64,000 nt of DNA from Mariniflexile litorale (GCF_031128465.2 NZ_CP155618.1:3214501-3278500), one strand, 5' to 3'; shown: positions 53,837 to 63,200, numbered from the stretch's first letter. Program-made: numbers and translations. The notes: generated from the letters alone by a model not told the origin.

Positions 53837-54820
53837 TTATAAATTTCCAAGAATTTTATCCATAACCCAATTTGCATGAAGTGCAGAACGTCCCGTCGAA
53901 GGGTGCGTGAAGTTTTTGTGAATTAACATATCTCGCATGCCTTCTACATGATGTATCTGAATATGTTTCGGGTTCTTAATAAAAAGAGATTCACATTTTG
54001 TTTTGCTTTCTAAAATAATAGCATTCTCATGAAATATAGAAAATTCTATTTTGCCTTCACTACCGTAAATAGTCACTTTATCAATAGAATCATTGCAGTC
54101 AAAGTTCCAAGTTCCAGAACCTGTAACATTGTTTTCATGCAGCCAACACGCCGTAATAGCATCTTTTGCTGTGTAATTTTTTTGTTGATTTAAACTAATA
54201 CCATGAGCCTCTTTTATATCTCCTAAAAGGAAATTAAATAGATCTAATCCATGACTTGCTAAATCATCAAAATAACCAGCAGGAGCAATTTTAGAATCGG
54301 TACGCCAATTGTATGTGCCTGATTTATCCAACTCACTTGCCGGTTTACTAAAATGCCAATTAATATGTCTAACTTCTCCAATGTAGTTGTGTTTTAGCCA
54401 CTCATTAATTTTTAAAAATACGGGTAAAGAACGTCTGTAATAGGCAACAAATAGAGGAATGTTTTTTTCGTTAAAGGCTTTATATATATCTAAGCTTTCG
54501 GCATAACTGGGCGTCATTGGTTTTTCAATACAGCAAATTTTACCTGCATCAGCAACTTTTAAAGCGTAGAATTTATGCGTGTCTGGTGGTGTTGCAATAT
54601 AAACAGCATCTACGTTATCATCATTAATTAAATCGTCGGCATTCGTAAAGTATGTTTTAACACCGTGTCTTTTAGCATAATCTTTTAGCTTTTCTTCATC
54701 TCGTCTCATAACAGCAACGAGTTCAAAACCTTCGGTTAATTTATAAGGAGGACCACTTTTAACTTCGGTGACGTTGCCACAACCAATAATGCCCCACTTG
54801 ATGGTATTCTTATTTTCCAT
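53837..54820 (-). CDS. Gfo/Idh/MocA-family oxidoreductase
   Basis: This 327-residue NAD(P)-dependent dehydrogenase has the N-terminal Rossmann fold GIIGCGNVTEVKSGP, the cofactor and active-site block YIATPPDTHKFYALK, and the EKPMTPSY motif with the conserved Lys-Pro. The C-terminal alpha/beta domain contains the FDDLASHGLDLFNFLLG helix with the catalytic His position. The substrate is probably a sugar or cyclitol but cannot be chosen. There is no signal peptide, so it is cytosolic. Confidence 0.9.
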   Translation of the reverse strand: MENKNTIKWGIIGCGNVTEVKSGPPYKLTEGFELVAVMRRDEEKLKDYAKRHGVKTYFTNADDLINDDNVDAVYIATPPDTHKFYALKVADAGKICCIEKPMTPSYAESLDIYKAFNEKNIPLFVAYYRRSLPVFLKINEWLKHNYIGEVRHINWHFSKPASELDKSGTYNWRTDSKIAPAGYFDDLASHGLDLFNFLLGDIKEAHGISLNQQKNYTAKDAITACWLHENNVTGSGTWNFDCNDSIDKVTIYGSEGKIEFSIFHENAIILESKTKCESLFIKNPKHIQIHHVEGMRDMLIHKNFTHPSTGRSALHANWVMDKILGNL

Positions 54821-54840
54821 AAATATGCTATGTTAACCAA

Positions 54841-54976
54841 AAGAGGCTGTCTGAAAAGTGTTATTCTGTGTCATATTGAGCCTGTCGAAATATTTAAACT
54901 GCTTGATAATCCATATCCGTTTCGACAAGCTCAACCTAACAGAGTAAATAAAATACACTTTTTCGGATAGCCTCTT
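54841..54976. repeat. Flavobacterial interspersed inverted repeat
   Basis: Imperfect outer arms (54841-54860 and 54956-54976, AGAGGCTGTCTG against its complement) and inner arms (TGAGCCTGTCGAAA at 54877-54890 and TTTCGACAAGCTCA at 54920-54933) form a long hairpin. The inner TTCGACAAGCTCA unit resembles a common flavobacterial dispersed repeat. It fills the gap between yebC and the Gfo/Idh gene and may also stop transcription. Confidence 0.8.
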
Positions 54977-54991
54977 GTTTATAATAATAAA

Positions 54992-55711
54992 TTATTCTTC
55001 ACTTTCTTCCATGGTGTGATACACGTTTTGTACATCATCATCATCATCTAATTTTTCTAAAAGTTTTTCAACATCGGCCGCTTGCTCTGGAGTCAGTTTT
55101 TTAGTTACCTGAGGAATACGCTCAAAACCAGATGAAAGTATTTCTATGCCTTTTTCTTCTAAAACAGCTTGTATCGCTCCAAAATTTTCAAAAGGTGCAT
55201 AAATTAAAATGCCATCTTCATCAGCAAAAACTTCTTCTGCACCGTAGTCAATAAATTCTAATTCTACTTCTTCGGCATCTAAACCTTCCGCATTAATTCT
55301 AAAATTACAAGTATGATCGAACATAAATACTACCGAACCTGAAGTGCCTAAACTTCCATCGCATTTATTAAAATAGCTGCGTACATTGGCTACGGTTCTG
55401 GTATTGTTATCAGTTGCCGTTTCAACTAAAACGGCTATTCCATGGGGTGCATAACCTTCAAAAATAACTTCTTTATAATCGCCTTGACCTTTTTCACTTG
55501 CTTTCTTTATGGCACGTTCCACATTGTCTTTAGGCATGTTCACAGCCTTGGCATTTTGCATAACAGCTCTTAACCTCGAGTTGCTAGCGGGATCTGGACC
55601 CCCATCTTTCACGGCCATTACAATGTCTTTTCCAATGCGTGTAAATGCCTTACTCATAGCAGACCAACGCTTCATTTTACGTGCTTTTCTAAATTCAAAA
55701 GCTCTTCCCAT
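54992..55711 (-). CDS. yebC: YebC/PmpR-family protein
   Basis: This 239-residue protein has the family N-terminus MGRAFEFRKARKMKRW, then AFTRIGKDIVMAVKDGG, SRLRAVMQNAKAVNMPKDN and the GYAPHGIAVLVE block, with an acidic C-terminal tail. YebC proteins were described as transcription regulators; newer work in several bacteria ties members to translation of proline stretches. Its cytosolic role here remains open. A -7 element lies 56 nt upstream. Confidence 0.93.
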   Translation of the reverse strand: MGRAFEFRKARKMKRWSAMSKAFTRIGKDIVMAVKDGGPDPASNSRLRAVMQNAKAVNMPKDNVERAIKKASEKGQGDYKEVIFEGYAPHGIAVLVETATDNNTRTVANVRSYFNKCDGSLGTSGSVVFMFDHTCNFRINAEGLDAEEVELEFIDYGAEEVFADEDGILIYAPFENFGAIQAVLEEKGIEILSSGFERIPQVTKKLTPEQAADVEKLLEKLDDDDDVQNVYHTMEESEE

Positions 55712-55767
55712 AATTTAAATTTAATGTTAAAAGTAAAAAGTATAAAAGTTTATATTTCAAACTGTGG

Positions 55768-55775
55768 CAAATTTA
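55768..55775 (-). promoter_or_regulatory. -7 element (TAAATTTG) of yebC
   Basis: This - strand TAnnTTTG match would give a leader of about 50 nt. No -33 TTG is seen. Confidence 0.4.
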
Positions 55776-55837
55776 AAAAAATATACGAATTGAAATAAAA
55801 TATAACCTGTAAACTATTACTATAAATTGATTACAAA

Positions 55838-56134
55838 TTAATCTTCGTCATCTGGCTCTACAATAGCTTCGATAGCTTGTGCTAGTTTGAAATCTTTGTT
55901 GGTAACACCGTTCGCAGAGTGTGTTGTTAAAGAAATATTTAGTACGTTGTAAACATTAGTCCAATCTGGGTGATGATTTAATGCTTCACACTCGAAAGCA
56001 ATTCTACTCATGGCACTAAAGCAGTCTTTAAAATTTTCAAATTCAAATTCGGCATGAATAGCATCGTCATAATAATCCCATTCTGGTAAGCTTAATAATC
56101 TTTTTTCTATGTCTTCGGCTGAAAGTTTGCTCAT
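55838..56134 (-). CDS. 4a-hydroxytetrahydrobiopterin dehydratase (PCD/DCoH)
   Basis: This 98-residue pterin-4a-carbinolamine dehydratase recycles the hydroxy-pterin made by aromatic amino acid hydroxylases. The signature ALNHHPDW, a Tyr six residues later, then LTTHSANGVTNKD gives the His-His...His...Asp active-site pattern. Normal length. A phenylalanine hydroxylase is not in the window. Confidence 0.92.
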   Translation of the reverse strand: MSKLSAEDIEKRLLSLPEWDYYDDAIHAEFEFENFKDCFSAMSRIAFECEALNHHPDWTNVYNVLNISLTTHSANGVTNKDFKLAQAIEAIVEPDDED

Positions 56135-56207
56135 AATATTGTTTTATATGTTGATTGTAAATTTACTAATTTCAAAATGAAAAATGCTTTGTTGTTTATT
56201 TATTATT

Positions 56208-56223
56208 GACCTCACAGGTTTTT
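56208..56223. repeat. Short repeat GACCTCACAGGTTTTT, copy 2
   Basis: Identical over 16 nt to 36741-36756. It lies in the 134-bp gap between the pterin dehydratase and the epimerase genes. Confidence 0.5.
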
Positions 56224-56268
56224 ACAACCTATAAGCTCTTATATCAAAATATAGAAATGCCGAATAGA

Positions 56269-57105
56269 TTATACTTCTATTTCGTTTATAATATCTTGAC
56301 TTATTAATTGGAGATTTTTTGGTAGTAAATTGTATTTTGGTAACACGGCCAGATACCGGTCGTCGTTAGTGGTATATACCTGTTTATAAATGACGTTTTG
56401 GATGCCTAGCGATTTGGTAAGATCTTTTATAAATTCGTCGTGATGCACCAAATCGGTACTACCTAAATGAAAAATGCCTGATTTGTTTCGGTTAATTATA
56501 TAGTGTGTTTGCAAGGCTACTTTACTAACTGTAGTAACGTTCATAATCAAATTAGGAAAGACTTCAATAGGTGTTTTTTCGTTTATACTTTGAATAATTT
56601 CTTGAATTCTTGGTGATTGTTTTCCAAAAACCATAGGAAGTCGTAAAATGCTAACTTGATTTTTAGGAAGGCGTAGCAACATGTTCTCAATTTTTATTTT
56701 GAAATGTCCATAAATACTGGTACTTAACGTTTTGTCTAGTTCGTAACTTGGGTATTTGCTATAGGCGTCAAAAACATTGGCCGATGATAAAAAGATGATT
56801 TTTACTTTTTTTGAAAATACATATTCCGCTACGTGTTTATGAGCTATAAATTGGGTTGCAAAATCACCACGGAGTGCCGAAATGATAATAGTTGGTTTAA
56901 TAATATCGAGTATTTCGTAAACATCATCTTCCTCAAAATTGAATTGAAAAAAGTGATGATTCTTTTCCCATTGGCTATTACTAGTTGCATAGGTACCATA
57001 CGTTTTAAAGTAGGGGCAGAGTTCTCTATAAATAGCATGACCTAAAAAACCACTGGCACCTAAAATTAATATACGATGTTTACTTTCTTTCCCCGGCACT
57101 TTCAT
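56269..57105 (-). CDS. NAD(P)-dependent epimerase/dTDP-rhamnose-reductase-like SDR
   Basis: This 278-residue extended short-chain dehydrogenase has the NAD(P) loop ILGASGFLGHAI, an Asn-rich FLSSANVFDAYS strand, and a candidate YxxxK in SIYGHFK. The C-terminal half resembles RmlD/NAD-dependent epimerases (LGSTDLVHHDEF). Likely substrates are nucleotide sugars or other small sugars. It follows gcvT by 15 bp on the same strand, so the two are probably cotranscribed, but no shared pathway is obvious. Confidence 0.83.
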   Translation of the reverse strand: MKVPGKESKHRILILGASGFLGHAIYRELCPYFKTYGTYATSNSQWEKNHHFFQFNFEEDDVYEILDIIKPTIIISALRGDFATQFIAHKHVAEYVFSKKVKIIFLSSANVFDAYSKYPSYELDKTLSTSIYGHFKIKIENMLLRLPKNQVSILRLPMVFGKQSPRIQEIIQSINEKTPIEVFPNLIMNVTTVSKVALQTHYIINRNKSGIFHLGSTDLVHHDEFIKDLTKSLGIQNVIYKQVYTTNDDRYLAVLPKYNLLPKNLQLISQDIINEIEV

Positions 57106-57120
57106 TAGACCTCTTTAGGT

Positions 57121-58203
57121 TTACACCTTATAAAAAGGTAATTTAACAACTGTTGCTGGTACAGCATTTTTACGTATTTGAATATAGATTTTACTACCCA
57201 CTTGTGTGAAAACAGTTGGTACATACCCCATACCTATACCTTTACCTAAACTAGGAGACATGGTGCCTGAAGTAACAATACCTATTTTGTTTCCGTTACT
57301 ATCTACAATATCGTAATCATGACGTGGAATACCGCGTTCATTGAGTTCGAAAGCAACTAATTTGCGTTCTGTACCTTGTTCTTTTTCTTTTTTTAAGGCT
57401 TCGGAGTTTGTGAATTCTTTTGTGAATTTTGTTATCCAACCTAAACCTGCTTCTATAGGCGAGGTGCTGTCGTTAATATCGTTTCCGTAGAGACAATATC
57501 CCATTTCTAAACGTAGCGTATCTCGAGCTGCTAAACCGATAGGTTTAATACCAAAATCTTCACCAGCTTTAAATATGTTGTCCCAAATTTGTTTGACTTC
57601 GCTGTTTTTACAATAAATCTCAAAACCGCCACTTCCGGTATAACCTGTTGCAGATATAATTACATGCTCGATACCTGCAAAATCTCCTACTATAAAGTTG
57701 TAAAAATTAATAGCAGATAAATCATGACTGGTTAAACTTTGCATGGCTTCAACGGCTTTAGGGCCTTGGATGGCAAGCAATGAATAGTCATCGCTTAAAT
57801 CGCGCATAGTAGCTCCTATAGTGTTTTTAGACGTAATCCAGTTCCAATCTTTTTCAATGTTACTAGCATTTACGACTAACAAATAAGTGTGTTCTTTAAC
57901 TTGGTATATAATCAAATCGTCTACAATACCACCCGTTTCGTTGGGCATGCAACTATATTGTGCTTTGCCAATGCTTATTTTTGAAGCATCGTTACTTGAA
58001 ATTTTTTGAATAAGTTCTAAAGCATGTTCACCTTCAATTAAAAATTCGCCCATGTGTGATACATCAAAAACGCCAACGGCTTTTCTAACGGTTTCGTGTT
58101 CAATTGTTACCCCTTCGTACTGTACAGGCATGTTAAAACCTGCGAATGGTACCAATTTAGCACCAAGAGCTTCGTGAGTTTTTGTTAAAGCTGTGTTTTT
58201 CAT
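57121..58203 (-). CDS. gcvT: Glycine cleavage system T protein (aminomethyltransferase)
   Basis: GcvT (360 residues) moves the methylene group from the aminomethyl-lipoyl H protein to tetrahydrofolate and releases ammonia. I use ATG 58203 ([13 protein letters not shown]) because that is the family N-terminus; the frame is open to 58263, but a -7 element sits at 58261-58268, making a longer form unlikely. Folate-site blocks are [47 protein letters not shown] and [11 protein letters not shown]. Other gcv genes are not in this window. Confidence 0.95.
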   Translation of the reverse strand: MKNTALTKTHEALGAKLVPFAGFNMPVQYEGVTIEHETVRKAVGVFDVSHMGEFLIEGEHALELIQKISSNDASKISIGKAQYSCMPNETGGIVDDLIIYQVKEHTYLLVVNASNIEKDWNWITSKNTIGATMRDLSDDYSLLAIQGPKAVEAMQSLTSHDLSAINFYNFIVGDFAGIEHVIISATGYTGSGGFEIYCKNSEVKQIWDNIFKAGEDFGIKPIGLAARDTLRLEMGYCLYGNDINDSTSPIEAGLGWITKFTKEFTNSEALKKEKEQGTERKLVAFELNERGIPRHDYDIVDSNGNKIGIVTSGTMSPSLGKGIGMGYVPTVFTQVGSKIYIQIRKNAVPATVVKLPFYKV

Positions 58204-58260
58204 TGAAATTATATATTTTGTTACCCCCTTAAAGAAGAGAATGTCATTTATCAGCGACAG

Positions 58261-58268
58261 CAAAAGTA
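58261..58268 (-). promoter_or_regulatory. -7 element (TACTTTTG) of gcvT
   Basis: This - strand TAnnTTTG match would start the transcript ~52 nt before ATG 58203 and supports that start. The -33 is not evident. Confidence 0.45.
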
Positions 58269-58422
58269 TTGAAAATTTATAGATATTGCTTTTTGGAAAA
58301 GTTTAAAAATGGATTGAATCTTTTATAAACAGGATAATTAAGAGTTAACACTTGGTTTAATAGATGTTTTCAAAATAATTTTATAATATTGATTATAATT
58401 ACGTTTTATTCAAAAATTATTG

Positions 58423-60183
58423 ATGATAAATTTTAAAGAGTCTTCGAAGGTCAAACCAAAAGTAACCATGGCGCAAGCCTTTAAAACTATTATTTGGCCT
58501 AGGCGAAATCTGGTTTTTATAGGGTTGATTTTAATAGTCATTAAAAGTATATCAGGGTTAATTTTACCTTGGCAGAGTAAAGTATTATTAGACGAAGTAA
58601 TACCAAATAAAGATTATTCTCAGCTCTATACTTTAATTGCTATTGTACTATCTGCTATTTTGGTACAAGCAGTAACCTCATTTTTATTAACCAGAGTTTT
58701 AAGCGTACAGGCACAGTATTTAATAAGTGAATTGCGTGCACAGGTACAAAAAAAGATACTGTCGTTGCCTATTAGCTTTTTTGATAACACAAAATCGGGT
58801 GCCTTGGTATCTCGAATTATGAGTGATGTTGAAGGAGTAAGAAACCTCATTGGTACTGGTTTGGTACAATTGGTAGGAGGTAGTTTTACCGCCATTGTGT
58901 CGTTAGTTATTTTAATAAAAATAAATCCGTGGATGACGCTTTTTGTGTTTGTACCACTTTCAATTTTCGGATACATTGCACTTAGAGCCTTTAAATACAT
59001 TCGTCCTATTTTTAGAACCAGAGGAAAAATAAATGCTGAAGTTACGGGGCGTTTAACCGAAACTTTAGCAGGTGTTCGTGTTATTAAAGCCTTTAATGCT
59101 GAAGAACAAGAGCAAATTGTGTTTGAAAAAGGCGTGGACAAACTCTACCAGAATGTAAAAAAGAGTTTAACGGCAACAGCATTTATGACCAGTTCCTCTA
59201 CGTTTTTAATAGGTGTTGCCACTACTGGAATTATGGGTATGGGGGGGTATTATATGATTCAAGGAGAAATGACAACGGGTGATTTTCTATTCTTCACTTT
59301 AATTCTTGGTTTTATGATTGCGCCAATTGTACAAATGAGCAATATAGGGAGTCAACTTACAGAAGCATTGGCTGGTTTAGATAGAACGGAGGAGCTTATG
59401 AATATGACGGCAGAAGAAGATAATGTACAACGCACCATTCACTTAAAAGATTTAAAAGGAGAGATTACCTTTAAAGACGTGTCGTTTTCTTATGACGAAG
59501 GCAAAGAAGTCCTGCATAATATTAATTTTACAGCACCCGCAGGTTCTGTAACGGCGTTGGTAGGAAGTTCAGGTTCTGGAAAATCAACTATGGCGGGTTT
59601 ATCGGCCACTTTTTTAACGCCAAAATCGGGTATGGTGACCATTGATAATCAAGATTTATCAAAAGTGAAATTAAGTACGTATCGCCAACATTTGGGAGTG
59701 GTTTTACAAGATGAATTTTTATTTGAAGGTACTATTCGTGAAAATATCCTATTCCCAAGACCAAATGCCACGGAAGCTGAATTACAAAATGCGGTTAAAG
59801 CTGCTTATGTAAATGAGTTTACGGATCGGTTCGATAATGGTTTAGATACGTTGATTGGTGAACGTGGTGTGAAATTATCCGGTGGTCAACGCCAACGTTT
59901 AGCTATTGCACGTGCTATTCTTGCTAACCCCAAAATTATTATTTTAGATGAAGCCACATCGAGTTTGGATACCGAAAGTGAAGGGTTGATTCAAAAAAGT
60001 TTATCTGAATTAATAAAAGACCGAACCACCATTGTGATTGCTCACCGTTTAAGTACCATTAAAAAAGCAGACCAAATTTTAGTAATTGAAGCTGGTAACA
60101 TTGTTGAGCGTGGTACGCATCAAGAATTAATTGCTTTAGAAGGTAGATATTACGATTTATACACATATCAAGCTAAAATTTAA
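58423..60183 (+). CDS. ABC transporter, fused permease/ATPase (exporter type)
   Basis: This is a half-transporter of 586 residues, with ATG 58423 preferred over the TTG at 58420. Residues ~20-315 hold six membrane helices of the ABC exporter type; the nucleotide-binding domain follows, with Walker A (GSSGSGKST), Q loop (LQDEFLFEGT), signature LSGGQRQRL, Walker B (IIILDEATS) and H loop (AHRLSTI). It probably works as a homodimer at the inner membrane, exporting lipid, peptide or drug; the substrate is unknown. The DinB-like gene follows after 12 bp. Confidence 0.93.
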   Translation: MINFKESSKVKPKVTMAQAFKTIIWPRRNLVFIGLILIVIKSISGLILPWQSKVLLDEVIPNKDYSQLYTLIAIVLSAILVQAVTSFLLTRVLSVQAQYLISELRAQVQKKILSLPISFFDNTKSGALVSRIMSDVEGVRNLIGTGLVQLVGGSFTAIVSLVILIKINPWMTLFVFVPLSIFGYIALRAFKYIRPIFRTRGKINAEVTGRLTETLAGVRVIKAFNAEEQEQIVFEKGVDKLYQNVKKSLTATAFMTSSSTFLIGVATTGIMGMGGYYMIQGEMTTGDFLFFTLILGFMIAPIVQMSNIGSQLTEALAGLDRTEELMNMTAEEDNVQRTIHLKDLKGEITFKDVSFSYDEGKEVLHNINFTAPAGSVTALVGSSGSGKSTMAGLSATFLTPKSGMVTIDNQDLSKVKLSTYRQHLGVVLQDEFLFEGTIRENILFPRPNATEAELQNAVKAAYVNEFTDRFDNGLDTLIGERGVKLSGGQRQRLAIARAILANPKIIILDEATSSLDTESEGLIQKSLSELIKDRTTIVIAHRLSTIKKADQILVIEAGNIVERGTHQELIALEGRYYDLYTYQAKI

Positions 60184-60195
60184 AAATGAGTCATT

Positions 60196-60714
60196 ATGAA
60201 AATTTCAGATGTACAATCAACCGAATTTAATGAGTTTTATAGTAATTATTTGGCATTAGTTCCAAAAAACATTTTACTAAAAGATGGCTTTAAGGAAAGT
60301 TCTGAAGAGATTATCGATTTTTTTCAAAACATTCCTGCAATTAAATTAAACTATGCCTATGCGAATCAAAAATGGAGCGTTAAAGAAGTTTTGCAGCATT
60401 TAATAGATACTGAGCGTGTTTTTCAATACCGTTGTTTTTGTATTGCTAGACGTGATGTAACATCGCTGCCAGGTTATGAACAAGATGATTATATAGTGCC
60501 TTCAGAAGCAAAAAATAAAAGTTTAGAATCTTTGCTAGAAGAATTTAAGTCTGTTCGTCAAAGTTTTATTGTCTTGCTTCATTCTTTAAATAAGGAAGAT
60601 TTAGAGTTTTTAGGTAATGCTAATGGAAACCCTATGTCTGCAAGAGCCGCTGCATTTATTGTTTTAGGGCATTATCAATGGCACATCAATATCATAAAAG
60701 AACGCTATTTATAA
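60196..60714 (+). CDS. DinB-like four-helix metal-binding protein
   Basis: This 172-residue protein has the DinB/YfiT four-helix fold: KWSVKEVLQHLIDTERVF (first His), the central CIARRDVTSLPGYEQDDYI, and AAAFIVLGHYQWHINIIKERY with His residues that would complete the metal site. Members include thiol-transfer and DNA-damage-inducible proteins; the function here is open. It lies 12 bp after the ABC transporter gene. Confidence 0.85.
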   Translation: MKISDVQSTEFNEFYSNYLALVPKNILLKDGFKESSEEIIDFFQNIPAIKLNYAYANQKWSVKEVLQHLIDTERVFQYRCFCIARRDVTSLPGYEQDDYIVPSEAKNKSLESLLEEFKSVRQSFIVLLHSLNKEDLEFLGNANGNPMSARAAAFIVLGHYQWHINIIKERYL

Positions 60715-60721
60715 TTTAATT

Positions 60722-61930
60722 TTAGTTAGTCAAGGCTAAAGCTGTTTTTCGTTTTAAAGCAAGAAACACTAAAAACGATAAAATCCCAAAAAGAGAAAAA
60801 CCTATAAAGAGAGGTAAAACAGATGTTTTAACAAAACTACCTATGTAGTTTGCTATTGGAACTGCCATAACGGTGGAAATAAATCCGTTTAAAGCAGCAC
60901 CTACACCCGCAATATGTCCTAAAGGTTGCATGGCTAAGGCTCTTATATTTCCAAAAATAAACCCTACAGAAAAAAACTGTAAAGCAAAAAAGCCTATTAA
61001 AATATAAATACTAGGATTGTTTCCAGACCAAAATAAAATCACATATAAAATAGAGACCATACTGTATGCAATAGTTGCTATGTAACCAAGTTTAAACATC
61101 CCGAATTTCACAACTAATGTGCTGTTTAAAAAGGTTGCTAAACCAATAGAAATAGCTAAACTCGCAAATATATAAGGAAACATATCTCCCAATTTGTATT
61201 GGTCAACAAAAATCTGTTGCGCTGTGCTTAAATACACCATAAACGACCCTGTTATAAAACCTGAAATTAAGGTATAAGAAATAGCTTCTTTATATTTAAA
61301 AAATTCTTTAAGACCATTAATAAATAGTTGAGGTGTAAAATTAACCCGTTTTTCTTTAGGTAAGGTTTCTGGTTGTCGTAGCCAAAACCAAATCATAATG
61401 CCTACTCCAAATATTAAATTGAAATAAAATATAGCTTCCCAATTAAAAAAGTGAAGTAAGAAAGTGCCTAATGTGGGTGCAATTACTGGAACTAAAATAA
61501 AAAACATTACAACAATGGATATTATTTTAGCCATATAATCGCCACTATAGGAATCTCTTACCATAGAAACACTTAAACTTCTGGGAGACGATAAACCAAT
61601 GCCTTGAAAGACTCTACCAATAAGCATCACTTCAAAACTTTTGGTAATTACACAAACAATGCTGGCAATTATAAAAACGATGAATCCAATAAATACAATA
61701 GGTTTTCTTCCAAAACTATCCGATAAAGGTCCAAATAGAAGTTGACCAAAACCTAAACCTAAAAAAATCATGGTAATAAGTAATTGGTTATCGTTTGGGT
61801 TTGTAATATTTAGTGCTGTGCCAATATCAGGTAAGGCAGGTAATAAGGCATCAATTGAAAGCGCTACAATAGACATTAAAGACGCCATTAAGGCAACAAA
61901 TTCAAATTTAAAGGTTTGCGTTTTTTGCAT
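60722..61930 (-). CDS. Bcr/CflA-type MFS drug exporter
   Basis: This 402-residue major facilitator protein has twelve predicted hydrophobic helices, beginning FEFVALMASLMSIVALSIDAL, with the conserved GFGQLLFGPLSDSFGRKP loop 2-3 motif. LIGRVFQGIGLSSPRSL fits the 12-TM Bcr/CflA drug:H+ antiporters. It converges with the DinB-like gene, 7 bp away. The -7 element lies 4 nt upstream of its start codon, suggesting a leaderless mRNA. Confidence 0.93.
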   Translation of the reverse strand: MQKTQTFKFEFVALMASLMSIVALSIDALLPALPDIGTALNITNPNDNQLLITMIFLGLGFGQLLFGPLSDSFGRKPIVFIGFIVFIIASIVCVITKSFEVMLIGRVFQGIGLSSPRSLSVSMVRDSYSGDYMAKIISIVVMFFILVPVIAPTLGTFLLHFFNWEAIFYFNLIFGVGIMIWFWLRQPETLPKEKRVNFTPQLFINGLKEFFKYKEAISYTLISGFITGSFMVYLSTAQQIFVDQYKLGDMFPYIFASLAISIGLATFLNSTLVVKFGMFKLGYIATIAYSMVSILYVILFWSGNNPSIYILIGFFALQFFSVGFIFGNIRALAMQPLGHIAGVGAALNGFISTVMAVPIANYIGSFVKTSVLPLFIGFSLFGILSFLVFLALKRKTALALTN

Positions 61931-61934
61931 TTGG

Positions 61935-61942
61935 CAAAAGTA
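61935..61942 (-). promoter_or_regulatory. -7 element (TACTTTTG) 4 nt before the MFS gene ATG
   Basis: This - strand TAnnTTTG match has the same sequence and spacing to the ATG as at rlmD. A -33 TTG is not evident. Confidence 0.45.
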
Positions 61943-62018
61943 CCTTATTATAGCAGATAAGAATGTACCATGCGAGTTAATATATTATTAAAAAGAGGGA
62001 GTCCTTATCTTAAATAAA

Positions 62019-62026
62019 TATATTTG
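62019..62026 (+). promoter_or_regulatory. -7 element (TATATTTG) of the FKBP gene
   Basis: This + strand TAnnTTTG match would give a leader of ~30 nt. It may also drive the downstream Crp/Fnr gene. Confidence 0.45.
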
Positions 62027-62060
62027 TTGATTTATATTTAACTTAAAATAAAATCCCACG

Positions 62061-62510
62061 ATGAAACACCTAATCTTTTCTTTAACCTTATTTTTCCTTT
62101 TTTCTTGTAGTGATGATAAAGAAACCGATTATGTTGCATTGAATGAACAACAAATTAGCGACTATATTGCCGAGAATAATTTAGTAGCTCAAAGAAGCAA
62201 TAGCGGTTTGTATTATATAATTGATGAACCAGGTACGGGCGATCAGCCAACGACAACATCTAACGTAACTATTGTCTATAAGGGCTATTTTTTAAATGGA
62301 ACCGTGTTCGATCAAAGTGATGCCGACGGTATAACATATAATTTGCAACAATTTATTAAAGGTTGGACAGAAGGAATCACCTATTTTAAAGAAGGAGGAA
62401 GTGGTATGTTGTTAGTACCAGCGCATTTAGGTTATGGAAATGCTCGTAATGGTAGCATCCCTGGGGGATCGGTACTTCTTTTTGATATTGAACTTATATC
62501 AGTAAATTAA
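62061..62510 (+). CDS. FKBP-type peptidyl-prolyl isomerase lipoprotein
   Basis: This 149-residue protein has the lipobox FSC (Cys16, in LFSCSDD). It has an N-terminal helix (NEQQISDYIAENNL) and one FKBP domain: VTIVYKGYFLNGTVFDQS, FIKGWTEGITYFKEGG, the LLVPAHLGYGNA block and the closing LLFDIELIS. The acidic Ser-Asp-Asp after the lipid Cys suggests outer-membrane or surface export. Such FKBP lipoproteins help fold envelope proteins. Confidence 0.9.
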   Translation: MKHLIFSLTLFFLFSCSDDKETDYVALNEQQISDYIAENNLVAQRSNSGLYYIIDEPGTGDQPTTTSNVTIVYKGYFLNGTVFDQSDADGITYNLQQFIKGWTEGITYFKEGGSGMLLVPAHLGYGNARNGSIPGGSVLLFDIELISVN

Positions 62511-62530
62511 ATAGAAATTGTTTTATTAGT

Positions 62531-63115
62531 ATGAATATACAACCCTTATTAGCATACATTGAAAATTATATAGATCTAACGAGTGATGAAATTGCTTTTT
62601 TAGAATCAAAAATAACAGTTCGAAAGTATTTAAAAGGGCAATATATTGTACAACAAGGTGATATTTGTAAATACACCTGTTTTGTATTATCAGGTTGTAC
62701 GAAAACATTTTACGTAGATAAAGAAGGGCAGGAACACATTCTTATGTTTTCTATTGAAGACTGGTGGACGTCCGATATGGGGAGTTTTATAACCCAAACA
62801 CCCGCCGATTTTAATGTGCAATGTATAGAAAATACCGAATTGGTTATGTTTCCTTACGATGTAAATGAAGAATTGTTTAAAGGGATTCCAAAACTAGAAC
62901 GTTTGTTCAGACAAATTATAGAACGCGCTTTTGTAGCTTCTCAAAAACGAATTGTTAGAAATTTTAGCCTTTCAGCCAAAGAACAATACCTTTATTTTAG
63001 AGCTCAATATCCCCTTATAGAGCAGCGCATCCCTCAGTATATGATAGCATCTTACCTTGGCATTACTAAAGAATTTCTTAGTAAAATTAAAAGTCAGCTT
63101 ATTTTAGAGCAATAA
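62531..63115 (+). CDS. Crp/Fnr-family transcription regulator
   Basis: This 194-residue protein has a cyclic-nucleotide-binding-like domain (LKGQYIVQQGDICKY, the MFSIEDWW loop) and a C-terminal helix-turn-helix (YMIASYLGITKEFLSKIK). There are no Cys residues in the arrangement of an iron-sulfur Fnr. Many such Bacteroidota proteins do not bind cAMP. It lies 20 bp after the FKBP gene and may control the SnoaL-like and YceI genes downstream, which is inference. Confidence 0.88.
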   Translation: MNIQPLLAYIENYIDLTSDEIAFLESKITVRKYLKGQYIVQQGDICKYTCFVLSGCTKTFYVDKEGQEHILMFSIEDWWTSDMGSFITQTPADFNVQCIENTELVMFPYDVNEELFKGIPKLERLFRQIIERAFVASQKRIVRNFSLSAKEQYLYFRAQYPLIEQRIPQYMIASYLGITKEFLSKIKSQLILEQ

Positions 63116-63200
63116 ATGTTAAACTAGATTAACATCATTTAATAATCTATGTCATTTTCTATAACACACTTATGTTAGATATTTGTACCAGTAAATTATT

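Noticed and set aside
58204-58263. Longer N-terminus for gcvT
   Set aside because: It begins at the -7 element and GcvT proteins start at [13 protein letters not shown].
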